In this document: positions 1 to 8,059 of the stretch, piece after piece
How the letters are laid out: every line of letters begins with the position of its first letter
Position numbering within the stretch: the stretch's first letter is position 1
NCBI GenBank assembly: GCA_012840245.1
Contig: DULR01000054.1
Span: 1 to 58,553, forward strand
DNA from: Clostridiaceae bacterium
GTDB taxonomy: Bacteria > Bacillota > Clostridia > DSM-8532
Length of the DNA: 58,553 nt
Reading direction: 5' to 3'
Notes under the pieces: model-generated
Told to the model about the DNA's origin: nothing
Database searches by the model: none
The model's input: only the letters and a program-made list of their open reading frames with translations
Made by a program: the position numbers and the translations under genes

Positions 1-182
1 AGAAGAACAGAAGGTATCTTGCGGATATTACCAAGATACGTGGCTTACTTAAAACAGAGAAACTTGTGAGCCTTACTGCGTAGCGCATGCTGATGGTGAA
101 GAATGTCGGAAAGCCGTATGAGGGAGAACCTCACGTACGGTTTGATGAGGGGAAGGTGGGGCAACCCACCGACCCACTCTAT
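1..182 (+). mobile_element. 3' end of a group II intron (domains V and VI), 5' part outside window
   Basis: Positions 111-143 fold as a group II domain V. A 5' strand with the AGC catalytic triad at 112-114 pairs with ACGGTTT at its 3' side, including the typical G-U wobble, and carries a GAGA-type tip. It is followed by a domain VI-like hairpin (about 148-180, stem GGTGGG/CCCACC) and a probable 3' splice site near CTCTAT at 182. The intron is on the plus strand, opposite to topA. The 5' domains and most of the intron protein lie outside the window, so completeness and mobility cannot be judged. Confidence 0.8.
3..83 (+). CDS. C-terminal tail of a protein, possibly the intron-encoded reverse transcriptase (partial)
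   Basis: An open frame enters from the left edge and ends at TAG, about 28 bases before domain V. It encodes 26 residues rich in Arg and Lys, ending in LVSLTA. Its position, inside the intron just before domain V, is where a group II intron protein normally stops. Too little sequence remains to recognise a reverse transcriptase or maturase domain, so the identity rests on position alone. Confidence 0.35.
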   Translation, partial: KNRRYLADITKIRGLLKTEKLVSLTA

Positions 183-218
183 AAGGAGCGTTCCCGACCG
201 AAGATTCTGAAAAGACTA

Positions 219-364
219 GCTGTCTCAAAACTAGGTCTGAGGCATGCTTATCAGAGCTGATATGCCTCCGCAGGAGCAATTGAAACTTGAGCATTTACAG
301 CTTCCTGCGACGAGGACAGCAAGAAGATCTGATAAGCATGTCAATAATATTATTTTGAGACAGC
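219..364. repeat. MITE-like inverted-repeat element, copy 1
   Basis: Two nested inverted repeats are visible. The outer arms GCTGTCTCAAAA (219-230) and TTTTGAGACAGC (353-364) match perfectly. The inner arms CATGCTTATCAGA (243-255) and TCTGATAAGCATG (328-340) also match perfectly. Between them are two short hairpins (CTCC-GCA-GGAG and TCCT-GCGACG-AGGA). A longer relative lies at 42471-42700. No credible protein is encoded. It sits 26 bases after the topA stop and, in topA orientation, begins GGGGCTGTCTC, the kind of sequence found at many insertion-sequence ends. Confidence 0.75.
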
Positions 365-390
365 CCCTTGCTTAGCAGTGATTTTTCAGT

Positions 391-2532
391 TCATGATGAA
401 GTCTTGGTTTTCTTTTTTGATGCGGACCTGCTTTCCTTCTGTGCTTCCTCTGTATAGTCACAATCTGGATTAGCGCATTTATAAGTTATAATATTGCCTT
501 TGCTTTTCTGTGTAACAAAGCTTGAGCATTTGGGGCAACTCCTGTCAGAAGGCATATCCCAGGTCATAAAGTCGCATTTGGGGTAATTTTCACAGCCCAG
601 ATACTTCCTGTTTCTCTTTGTTTTGCGGTATATGACCTTTCCTGAGCATTTCGGACACTTGACGCCTGCTTCTTCCAGGAATGGCTTGGTATTCTTGCAC
701 TCCGGAAATCCTGGGCATGCCAGGAACCTGCCAAATCTTCCGTTTTTTATAACCATATTCCTTCCGCAAATTTCACAGACAACATCGGAAACTTCAACCG
801 GCATTTCGATCTTGCTTATTGTTTCAGCCTGTTTTACTGTTTCGCTGAAGGAATCATAAAATTCTTTCAATAAGGTTTTCCAGTCTACACTTCCCTCTTC
901 CACCTTATCAAGATTCTCTTCCATTTTCGCAGTAAAATCTACGTTCACAATGTCAGAGAAATTTGAAATCATAAACTGATTTACGATCTTGCCCAGTTCG
1001 GTCGGTACAAGCTGCTTTTTGTTGCGCTCTACGTATCCCCTGTTAATGATGGTACTGATGATGGGAGCATAGGTGCTTGGTCTTCCTATTCCCTTATCTT
1101 CAAGCGCTTTGACCAATGTTGCCTCGGTATACCTCGGCGGCGGCTCAGTAAAATGCTGATTGGATTCATAGCCGACTAATGCCAGTTTCTCGTTTTTATT
1201 GATTGCAGGCAGCATTTGGGAGGATTCCTTCTCTACGTTATCCCTTCCCTCTTCATAAAGCGCTATAAAGCCTTTAAATATCAGCTTTGAACCGTTTGCC
1301 CTCAAATTGATGACCGTATTAGCAAAGGTTTTGGGTGTTCCTTCGATTTCGACAGTCATGGTATCATAAACCGCGGATTCCATCTGACAAGCCAGGAACC
1401 TGTCCCATATCAGCTTGTATAATTTGTACTGATCCGCAGCAAGAAAAGGCCTCAGGCTTTCAGGGTCTTTTTCTATATATGTGGGGCGTATTGCCTCATG
1501 GGCGTCCTGGGCAGCAGATTTTGTTTTGAAATGCCTGGGTTTGGCAGGCAGATAATCATTTCCGAAATGCTCAAGGATATAATTTCTTGCATCCGAAAGG
1601 GCATTCTCAGAAATACGCACCGAGTCTGTTCTCATATATGTAATCAGACCTACTGAGCCCTCGTCACCGATGTCGACGCCTTCATAGAGCTGCTGGGCTA
1701 TCATCATTGTTTTTTGAGCACTGAACCCGAGTTTTCGGGAAGCATCCTGCTGCAGTGTGCTTGTTATGAACGGGGGAGCAGGCGTTCTTTTCTTTTCGCT
1801 TTTCTTCACTTCAGACACAATAAAATCTGAATCTTTGAGCATAGCCACAATTTCATCGGCCTGCTCTTTATTCTTGATACCTGTTTTCTTGCCGTTCTTT
1901 CCATGATATTTGGCGGTGAAGATATGCCCTTCTTCTGTTTTGAATCTGGCATCTATGGACCAGTATTCTTCTGGTATGAAATTTTCGATTTCCTTTTCAC
2001 GATCGCAAATAATACGGGTAGCAACAGACTGGACTCTTCCGGCGCTCAATCCTTTCCGTACTTTTTTCCAAAGGACAGGACTGATCTCATAGCCAACTAT
2101 CCTATCCAAGATCCTGCGTGCCTGCTGAGCATCGACAAGATTCATATCGATTTGTCTGGGACTTTTTACTGCATTTTCAACAGCATTCTTTGTTATCTCA
2201 TTAAAGGTAATACGGCAATCGGTTTGAGGATCGATTTTCAATATATGGGAAAGATGCCACGATATAGCCTCTCCTTCGCGATCCGGGTCAGTTGCAAGAA
2301 ATATTTTATCCACATTTGAAGCATCTTCCTTCAGGTTTTTTATAAGCCCGCTTTTTCCTGCAATGATGATGTACATGGGATTAAAATCGCTTTTTATGTC
2401 AACACCCAGGTGGCTCTGTGGAAGGTCCCTTATATGTCCCATAGAAGCTACAACTTTATAGTTTGACCCCAAATATTTCCTGATCGTCTTTGCCTTTGCC
2501 GGTGATTCCACAATAACGAGATACTTTGACAT
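391..2532 (-). CDS. topA: DNA topoisomerase I
   Basis: Type IA topoisomerase that relaxes negative supercoils by single-strand passage; cytoplasmic, on the nucleoid. The N-terminus has the Toprim signature LVIVESPAKAKTI and acidic DPDREGE. The catalytic tyrosine is in GLITYMRTDS near residue 300. The C-terminus has three four-cysteine zinc ribbons (CEICG, CPKCS and CPKCS types), the usual Firmicute arrangement, and 713 residues is a normal length. An in-frame ATG lies four codons upstream, but GGAGGAAAG falls inside those codons, so the second ATG (2532) is the real start. The upstream neighbours are T4P genes on the same strand, and the gene is probably transcribed separately from them. Confidence 0.97.
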   Translation of the reverse strand: MSKYLVIVESPAKAKTIRKYLGSNYKVVASMGHIRDLPQSHLGVDIKSDFNPMYIIIAGKSGLIKNLKEDASNVDKIFLATDPDREGEAISWHLSHILKIDPQTDCRITFNEITKNAVENAVKSPRQIDMNLVDAQQARRILDRIVGYEISPVLWKKVRKGLSAGRVQSVATRIICDREKEIENFIPEEYWSIDARFKTEEGHIFTAKYHGKNGKKTGIKNKEQADEIVAMLKDSDFIVSEVKKSEKKRTPAPPFITSTLQQDASRKLGFSAQKTMMIAQQLYEGVDIGDEGSVGLITYMRTDSVRISENALSDARNYILEHFGNDYLPAKPRHFKTKSAAQDAHEAIRPTYIEKDPESLRPFLAADQYKLYKLIWDRFLACQMESAVYDTMTVEIEGTPKTFANTVINLRANGSKLIFKGFIALYEEGRDNVEKESSQMLPAINKNEKLALVGYESNQHFTEPPPRYTEATLVKALEDKGIGRPSTYAPIISTIINRGYVERNKKQLVPTELGKIVNQFMISNFSDIVNVDFTAKMEENLDKVEEGSVDWKTLLKEFYDSFSETVKQAETISKIEMPVEVSDVVCEICGRNMVIKNGRFGRFLACPGFPECKNTKPFLEEAGVKCPKCSGKVIYRKTKRNRKYLGCENYPKCDFMTWDMPSDRSCPKCSSFVTQKSKGNIITYKCANPDCDYTEEAQKESRSASKKKTKTSS

Positions 2533-2554
2533 TCTTTCCTCCAATGTGAATCTA

Positions 2555-2600
2555 GATTCTTCGCTTCATTCAGAATGACGTTTATTCACTCAGAATGATA
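2555..2600. repeat. short dispersed-type repeat (AGAATGA motif, two imperfect units)
   Basis: ATTCAGAATGACG (2568-2580) and ACTCAGAATGATA (2588-2600) are imperfect tandem units, preceded by GATTCTTCGCTTC. This resembles the TCATTCTGA...GAAGAATC sequences scattered between genes in many bacterial genomes. It lies in the topA leader, between a candidate promoter and the ribosome site. Only one cluster occurs in the window, so dispersal elsewhere is an inference. Confidence 0.4.
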
Positions 2601-2625
2601 AGTTAATAATAGCCTTTTAACATGA

Positions 2626-2645
2626 GTTATACTATCATTGATAGT
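2626..2645 (-). promoter_or_regulatory. candidate topA promoter region with a palindrome
   Basis: Reading minus, TATAAC (2626-2631) could be the -10 box. It abuts a perfect 15-base palindrome ACTATCA-T-TGATAGT (2631-2645) that would fall in the spacer, a usual repressor site. No strong -35 hexamer is seen at 17 bases, so this is a weak call. Confidence 0.3.
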
Positions 2646-2703
2646 TTATTTTGTAAACCGTGTTTTTATTCTTGAGCGTTTTCCATTGTCACCATTCGCT
2701 CTT

Positions 2704-3027
2704 CTAATGCTTATTGTTTTCCCTGGGGCATTCAACTGTACCGTCTGATTTTATCGCGGTATAAATCAGTCCCGAGCAATTCGGCATTGACTTAAGATAG
2801 CCTCCGTCAACAAGAACTTGTACGGTTTCAGGATATGAACCGTTATCGTTCTTATATTCCTCGGCGGCTAAACGAATCACTTTCTGATTATGAAGGCAGG
2901 CGCTTTCAGCCGCCTTTTCCTGAGTATTAATATATATAGGGATTGCTATACCGGCAAGAATAGCAATTATAACTATAACTATCATTAACTCTACAAATGT
3001 GAAGCCTTTATCATCGTATTTCTTCAT
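2704..3027 (-). CDS. type IV pilin-like protein, short
   Basis: 107-residue prepilin. The leader MKKYDDKG is followed by the class III cleavage site and the conserved FTFVELMIVIVIIAILAGIA helix with Glu5. The rest is a compact globular head with two cysteines (ACLHN, PNCSG) that could form the D-region disulfide of a pseudopilin. PilD (16364-17191) would cleave and methylate it at the cytoplasmic face before assembly. A ribosome site AAAGAGG lies 8 bases before the ATG. It is the last gene of the T4P locus and is separated from the next pilin by a strong hairpin. Whether it is a major pilin or a minor GspG-type subunit cannot be decided from sequence. Confidence 0.85.
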   Translation of the reverse strand: MKKYDDKGFTFVELMIVIVIIAILAGIAIPIYINTQEKAAESACLHNQKVIRLAAEEYKNDNGSYPETVQVLVDGGYLKSMPNCSGLIYTAIKSDGTVECPRENNKH

Positions 3028-3054
3028 ATCGAGCCTCTTTATAATTCTAAAATG

Positions 3055-3078
3055 ATAGGCAGGGTTTGCCCTGCCTAT
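3055..3078 (-). terminator. intercistronic hairpin between the two pilin genes
   Basis: Perfect 10-base-pair stem ATAGGCAGGG/CCCTGCCTAT with a 4-base loop, just downstream (minus) of the 3119-3520 pilin. The following T-tract is interrupted (TCATTTTAG), so it may act as a partial terminator or as a stabiliser of the upstream pilin mRNA, allowing different levels of the two pilins. Confidence 0.55.
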
Positions 3079-3118
3079 ATATGGTGTTAATAATCATTTA
3101 TAGTTTTAAAAAAACATA

Positions 3119-3520
3119 CTAATTTTCCCAAGTGACTGGCAACGATTTAACATCTCCGGTAAACCAAGTACCAGTATTTGAACCCCTTTTAGCTACAGCT
3201 CTATATGGTGATGATGCAGTTCCATCTCCTGTAATTTCATATGTTACACCATCAGGACCAACTGGCCACGATTGTAAATAGGTACCGACCAAATTGCCTG
3301 ATGAACCATGTGTAGGTTCCTTTGTTGAATTGGTAGAAAATTGCATAATTGCACCGTCAATTATTCTTAAGTTTGCTTCTACAGCTCTACGGTTTGCATT
3401 TGTTGTCACGGAATTATAAACCGGCACAGCAATAGCGGTAAGAATTCCAATGATAACTACCACTACCATGAGTTCAACCAGGGTAAAACCCTTTCGACTT
3501 TTCATAAAAGACTTCAACAT
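3119..3520 (-). CDS. type IV pilin, probable major pilin
   Basis: 133-residue prepilin with leader MLKSFMKSRKG then FTLVELMVVVVIIGILTAIA, Glu5 present. The following amphipathic helix (VYNSVTTNANRRAVEANLRI) and a small Ser/Thr/Gly-rich head are typical of Gram-positive PilA subunits. A TTG five codons upstream is in frame, but GGGAGGG sits between the two starts, correctly spaced for the ATG at 3520. The gene has its own extended -10 promoter, consistent with high expression relative to the assembly genes. The head lacks cysteines, unlike its neighbour at 2704. Confidence 0.88.
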   Translation of the reverse strand: MLKSFMKSRKGFTLVELMVVVVIIGILTAIAVPVYNSVTTNANRRAVEANLRIIDGAIMQFSTNSTKEPTHGSSGNLVGTYLQSWPVGPDGVTYEITGDGTASSPYRAVAKRGSNTGTWFTGDVKSLPVTWEN

Positions 3521-3578
3521 AAAATACCCTCCCAAAAATTTAATTACTGGTCTTATTTCGACACGTAATCATATAATG

Positions 3579-3607
3579 ATTATACCACACAATTTAGTTT
3601 TTAAAAT
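3579..3607 (-). promoter_or_regulatory. candidate promoter of the major pilin gene (extended -10)
   Basis: Minus strand TGGTATAAT gives a TGn-extended -10 (hexamer at 3579-3584). The region where a -35 would lie is AT-rich without a consensus match, which extended -10 promoters tolerate. Predicted transcription start is near 3572, leaving about 50 bases of leader before the ATG at 3520. Confidence 0.55.
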
Positions 3608-3656
3608 ACAATTTACAAAAAATCGGAAATCATATTGCCCATTCATTCATCGATGC

Positions 3657-6551
3657 TTACCTGGTTCTTACGCTTATCTCGTTGCTTGGTCCGGATAAGT
3701 TCCCTTCTGCATCAACAGCTCTTACATAAAACCTGTAATTTGTATTGCCACTTAAAGATGAAACTCTGCATGAGGTATCAGTTACAGTCATTCTGTAATC
3801 ACCGTTGACATATACCTCATATCCTGCAACAGAGAAATTGTCACTGGAAGCATTCCAGCTCAAATCTACATAATTCGTGCCTCTTCCTGTATTCCTCAGA
3901 TTGGTGGGAGCCGTGGGCGGCTGGCCATCCTTTAAAGGATTACCGGCAACATCGGTCAGATTATTTAATACAAGGGTATTATTACTTAAATCAATAGTTT
4001 CACTGAAAACCAGGGTTACAGTCTTATTGTTATTCCTTGTTGTAACACTGGTCGGAGTCAATGTTCTGCCCGACTCTATGATTATGATACTGTAATTCGA
4101 CAGAGTTCTGATTTGGGTGTCTTCCATCTCCTCACTGAAGGTTAAAGTGAGATTTCTGTCGTTGCTGCCAACAGTTTTAGATATGAGGTCCGGTGGAGTG
4201 GTATCCTTTTTGATATCATAATCGATACCATTGGGGATCGCCACATCTCCGGCATATATTTGTCTTACTGCACCTTTTGATATGGATAGCTTTTTCTCTG
4301 CCCCGTTCTTAACCTGGTAATCAGTTGCATATGGCGATCTGAGACTGATAAGCAGGTATTCACCCTTTGATTTGTCTATAGAAGCATTATTTATTGCCTT
4401 TCCGTCGAAGGATATCCTGGCTGCCGACGTAAAATTCTGGAGATAAAACGGCATATCCATAGTATTCAAAGGCTTGCTGAATTTAACCTTTATGGTTTCG
4501 GTGGATATAAATTCAGCAGATTCGATGTCCATGCCAAATCCGGGACCGAGTATTATTTCCTGGAAGAGTGTATCAAATGAGCCTTCTGACTTGTTCCATG
4601 TCCTGAGTCCTAACATTGATCCTCCTGACCAGTAGCTGTCTGTACCCATTTTTTTGCCGGTAAAGGTCTTTGTGCCTGTTTTTCTACCGGATGCATCATA
4701 TACATCCATCGTATAAGAGCCAAAATCACCGAACCACATTTCATTGGAGCGGTTACCATTTTCATCGATGATTGTTGCTTTAAAGATCAGGCTGCCGTCA
4801 TTCTGGATCTGTACAACAATTTCAGTAAAATACCGCCTGTTCCATTCGGGATTTCCCTGATAATCTCCGCCTGTCCATCTGAATCTATCATTTCTGATAT
4901 CAGAAGGCCTGTAAATACCATTGTTGGTCAATCCATGGCTGGTACTGGGATTATGGTCGCCGTTCTCGATCTTTCTTACCAGAAAACCTCCGGCACCGGG
5001 GTCAAACTGGAACATATAGCCCGAATCCCTGTTATTGTTGTTCCTGTTTATAGTTCCGTTGATAAGAACCCCATAGCCGCTTCCGCCTCTTACCTGCGCG
5101 TCAACGGTGATGCTGTAGCTTTTTGTATCAGCAACATATTCAGATACGTCTTTGGATATATGGGTGCCGCCATTGGCAACAGCCGGATTGTATGCGTCTG
5201 CTCCGTTCGTAATGGTCAGGTTGAGATCTTCAGTATCGGGAGACAAAACGGATTCGACGATATAATCAAGACGCCTGAATACTGATGACACAAAACCTGC
5301 CGGCTTGTCAGGATCATTCTCTGCGTAAATGTCATCAATAAACTTCTTCCAGAAAGGATTGCCGATTATAGGAGGATGAATATGCTTAGGTGTGCTGAAA
5401 TAATAATTCTCGGAAGAAATGCCGCTAATTGAAACAGGTTTGACACCGAATCTGACCCATAAGCCCGATTTGCCGGTCGGGACGATATCCCTTAATGTGG
5501 AAAAAGCCATTGGTGATGAAAAATCTTCGGATTCCGACCATTGCCAGATATATTCGGAAGCTCCTTCACTGCCGCAGCCATTGGATATATAATCGTATTC
5601 CCCATGCAGGTTAGAATCTTCGTATGGGGTGATGCTTCCGTCACTGTTTTCGACAATTATCCTGACACTCGCTGCAGAAGGAGGCATGGTGGCTTTTGTA
5701 ACAGTTATAATATAATCGGCCGTAGACCCGTCCTCGGCAGTTACTGTATACGTTTTGGGTGTAGTGAAATTGACCGGCCGATCATTAGGATACTGTGGTA
5801 TGCCATCCAGCGAGATGGATTTTCCTATATAGCTGAAATGAGGTATAAGGCTGGACAGATCTGCTTCGCCAATTATATATATGTTGACGTTATACTCATA
5901 TTCTTCAACATAAACAATATAGGAAGCGCTCAGGGAAGGATTGTATTCTTGTTTGAAACCGAACTCCAGCAACCTTTTTTCACTGTCTGCATGTGAATAG
6001 CAGATAACAGGTCCGGATTCAAGCCCATCCTCAGTCAGGCCCGAGTCGTCGATGGTCCGTCCTTCGGGAAAATTCAGAATCTGAACCTCCGAGCCTGATG
6101 AAAAGGACATCGTTCCCGATCTCGCAGTGATGTTAAAGCTTAAGACCGAATCCGAGCCAATGCTCTTGCTGAACTCAAGGGTCGTGAACTCAGCATCAGA
6201 ATTGATCCCTCCAAGCGCATCCACCAGGTTTCCTTTTCCTTTATAATGCTTAAGGATTCCGTCAGATATATAAATATACTTTCTGTCTTCATTAAAGCTT
6301 GAAGGCAGGTACGGAAGGATAGTGACCTCATTTGCGTAACGCAGTTCCCTGCTGATGAATTCTGACGCAAACTGTACGTTCTCCTGGGCAATGTAACGCA
6401 TTTCTCCGCGTTCAAAGGTATTTCCTCCAAAGGATAACAATTCAAAGCCAAGGGATACAACAATAATGAGTATGGTCAGAGCGACAAGCAGCTCGATCAC
6501 ACTGAAACCGCTTTTATTTATTCTGTTTTTAATGTTATCTTTGCATTCCAT
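3657..6551 (-). CDS. giant PilW-like minor pilin with Ig-like and fibronectin III domains (putative pilus-tip adhesin)
   Basis: 964 residues, several times longer than ordinary minor pilins. The N-terminus is a class III prepilin signal (leader of about 15 residues, then FSVIELLVALTILIIVVSLG), so PilD should process it and it can enter the pilus. After a PilW-like segment (to about 200) comes a beta-domain ending TYTVTAEDGSTADYIITVTK (about 235-290). A central region (about 400-690) is rich in Trp, Gly and Asn, like laminin-G/concanavalin-type sandwich folds. Two Ig-like domains with KVKFSKPL and TLTFSEEM motifs follow (about 690-880), and a C-terminal fibronectin III domain starts at PPTAPTNLRN (about 880-964). 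It lies directly behind pilV/pilX-like genes. Inference: surface binding at the pilus tip. Confidence 0.85.
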   Translation of the reverse strand: MECKDNIKNRINKSGFSVIELLVALTILIIVVSLGFELLSFGGNTFERGEMRYIAQENVQFASEFISRELRYANEVTILPYLPSSFNEDRKYIYISDGILKHYKGKGNLVDALGGINSDAEFTTLEFSKSIGSDSVLSFNITARSGTMSFSSGSEVQILNFPEGRTIDDSGLTEDGLESGPVICYSHADSEKRLLEFGFKQEYNPSLSASYIVYVEEYEYNVNIYIIGEADLSSLIPHFSYIGKSISLDGIPQYPNDRPVNFTTPKTYTVTAEDGSTADYIITVTKATMPPSAASVRIIVENSDGSITPYEDSNLHGEYDYISNGCGSEGASEYIWQWSESEDFSSPMAFSTLRDIVPTGKSGLWVRFGVKPVSISGISSENYYFSTPKHIHPPIIGNPFWKKFIDDIYAENDPDKPAGFVSSVFRRLDYIVESVLSPDTEDLNLTITNGADAYNPAVANGGTHISKDVSEYVADTKSYSITVDAQVRGGSGYGVLINGTINRNNNNRDSGYMFQFDPGAGGFLVRKIENGDHNPSTSHGLTNNGIYRPSDIRNDRFRWTGGDYQGNPEWNRRYFTEIVVQIQNDGSLIFKATIIDENGNRSNEMWFGDFGSYTMDVYDASGRKTGTKTFTGKKMGTDSYWSGGSMLGLRTWNKSEGSFDTLFQEIILGPGFGMDIESAEFISTETIKVKFSKPLNTMDMPFYLQNFTSAARISFDGKAINNASIDKSKGEYLLISLRSPYATDYQVKNGAEKKLSISKGAVRQIYAGDVAIPNGIDYDIKKDTTPPDLISKTVGSNDRNLTLTFSEEMEDTQIRTLSNYSIIIIESGRTLTPTSVTTRNNNKTVTLVFSETIDLSNNTLVLNNLTDVAGNPLKDGQPPTAPTNLRNTGRGTNYVDLSWNASSDNFSVAGYEVYVNGDYRMTVTDTSCRVSSLSGNTNYRFYVRAVDAEGNLSGPSNEISVRTR

Positions 6552-6577
6552 CGGTATTCTCCATCACCTGATCCATG

Positions 6578-6928
6578 TCATCGCTTTGGAACGAATGCAC
6601 TGTAAGTAACCCTGTTGTTCCCTGTTCCCTTTTCGACACTGATCTTCCTGCCAGGTACTTCGATCGTTGTCACATCATCATTTTCATCGACAAAGTAAAT
6701 AGTCAATACTTCTTCGTCTTCTGTCACTCCTGATGAAAAAAGCTTTTCGATCTCTCCCTGGGCAATATTGGATGATTTGTTCTTCTCACCTGCTGAAAAA
6801 ATGCTCGTATAAGAATTGGTCAAAAGCGGAATGAACCCTGCTGCAAGTATGAACAGCAAGGCAGCCGCCACTAAAAGCTCAGTTAATGAAAATCCACCAT
6901 CATATGCTTTTTTTCCCGGTTTAGGCAT
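6578..6928 (-). CDS. PilV-like minor pilin
   Basis: About 116 residues with a prepilin cleavage motif (DGG then FSLTELLVAAALLFILAAG, Glu5 present) and a small head containing SSNIAQGEIEKLFSSG, a pattern seen in PilV/GspI-type subunits. An ATG eight codons further upstream overlaps the PilX-like gene. The start chosen is one base after that gene's stop, which suggests translational coupling. It belongs to a three-gene minor-pilin set (PilX, PilV, PilW order) that primes fibre assembly in other T4P systems. The function here is inferred from family and order. Confidence 0.75.
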   Translation of the reverse strand: MPKPGKKAYDGGFSLTELLVAAALLFILAAGFIPLLTNSYTSIFSAGEKNKSSNIAQGEIEKLFSSGVTEDEEVLTIYFVDENDDVTTIEVPGRKISVEKGTGNNRVTYSAFVPKR

Positions 6929-6929
6929 G

Positions 6930-8039
6930 TCACTTCCACTTTCCTTTTTCATACCTTATTGTAACAGTTTCTTCGGTAATACCTTCAAAGTATGATTCGG
7001 TGATAAACCCAGCATCGTTTATATATGTTACATCAGTATTGCCGCTGTTTGTTACTTCTCCTGCTATCATTGCGCCTGTAAAAGAATCGTTCCCATGCAG
7101 TCTGACTTTGGCACCGGGAGCATACAGAAGGCCCCTGAAGCGATTTACATCAAATATGCCGGCATTAGCTCCCGCCGGAGGCATAAGAACAAGGAAGGAT
7201 TCAATAGGCAAGGATTCATTGGAAATGTTAATTTCTCCGTGATTGCTCGAGGTTTTTAAATTTTTCGCATATAAAACCAGTCTGCCGGTGCCCTGTATTT
7301 TTATCTCACCGGAAACGATTATGTTGTTGGCAACTACGGTGAGGTCCCGGCCGGATAAATTAAACTGCAGTATGCCATCCTTATCGACATTTATTTCATC
7401 ATAAAAACCGTCGGTATCTATATATCTGATCGTATTTTTTTCAACTGCCAGCTTAGTGGAGCTGTTGTTTTGCGGAAAAATAACGCCTGGGTAAGTCCTT
7501 GGGGAATTTTCGATAAATTCGGGTCTGGATGATCCGTTAATGGTGATTTTGCCACTGGATTCCAATGAGCCTATTATATCCACATTGCCGTTCAATGTTA
7601 TGGAACCGGTTGCGAATATTGCGTTTTTAAATATATTCGGCGGCATTCCCGTATCAATTGTTTCTTTGATTTCAAGAGCTGCAGAAGCTGTTTCACCTTT
7701 GAAATAACCAACCGATTCTATTGTGATAACCGAACCTTTCCTGCGCAATGTAACTGTAAAAGAACCGTCTTCGATATTAACAGGAACAGAGGCAATATCC
7801 AGTATTTTGTCTATTTTGTTCTTCAGGGCGGCTGTATCGGTCTCATTGATCATATGTGAATAAATGGCTTCAGCGCCTGAGCGCGCTAAATAATAGGCCT
7901 GCTTCTGCCTGGAGGACTTGTCGGCCTGTTTGACGCTATTGATGCCATATTGCCATATTACTGCTCCCAGTACGGTAAAAACGAATATCACTATCAATGT
8001 GATAATCATCGCCATACCTTTTTTGGATCTTCTTATCAT
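6930..8039 (-). CDS. PilX-like membrane protein with a beta-helical, polymer-forming-type head
   Basis: 369 residues. The N-terminus MIRRSKKGMAMIITLIVIFVFTVLGAVIW followed by YYLARSGAEAIYSHM is characteristic of PilX/GspK-type minor pilins, which have a KG-MA site instead of the GF-E motif. From about residue 140 on there are repeated short strands (ITLNGNVDIIGSLESSGKITING, and INISNESL), like the right-handed beta-helix of bactofilin/polymer-forming surface domains. It precedes the PilV-like gene with a one-base gap. Likely a component of the pilus-tip priming complex; the beta-helical head is an unusual addition and may contact the cell wall or a surface. Confidence 0.7.
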   Translation of the reverse strand: MIRRSKKGMAMIITLIVIFVFTVLGAVIWQYGINSVKQADKSSRQKQAYYLARSGAEAIYSHMINETDTAALKNKIDKILDIASVPVNIEDGSFTVTLRRKGSVITIESVGYFKGETASAALEIKETIDTGMPPNIFKNAIFATGSITLNGNVDIIGSLESSGKITINGSSRPEFIENSPRTYPGVIFPQNNSSTKLAVEKNTIRYIDTDGFYDEINVDKDGILQFNLSGRDLTVVANNIIVSGEIKIQGTGRLVLYAKNLKTSSNHGEINISNESLPIESFLVLMPPAGANAGIFDVNRFRGLLYAPGAKVRLHGNDSFTGAMIAGEVTNSGNTDVTYINDAGFITESYFEGITEETVTIRYEKGKWK

Positions 8040-8059
8040 TTTCCCACCTGCTTTTACAT

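Noticed and set aside
1903-2319. 138-residue plus-strand frame opposite topA
   Set aside because: Antisense to the conserved topA core, without ribosome site or family resemblance.
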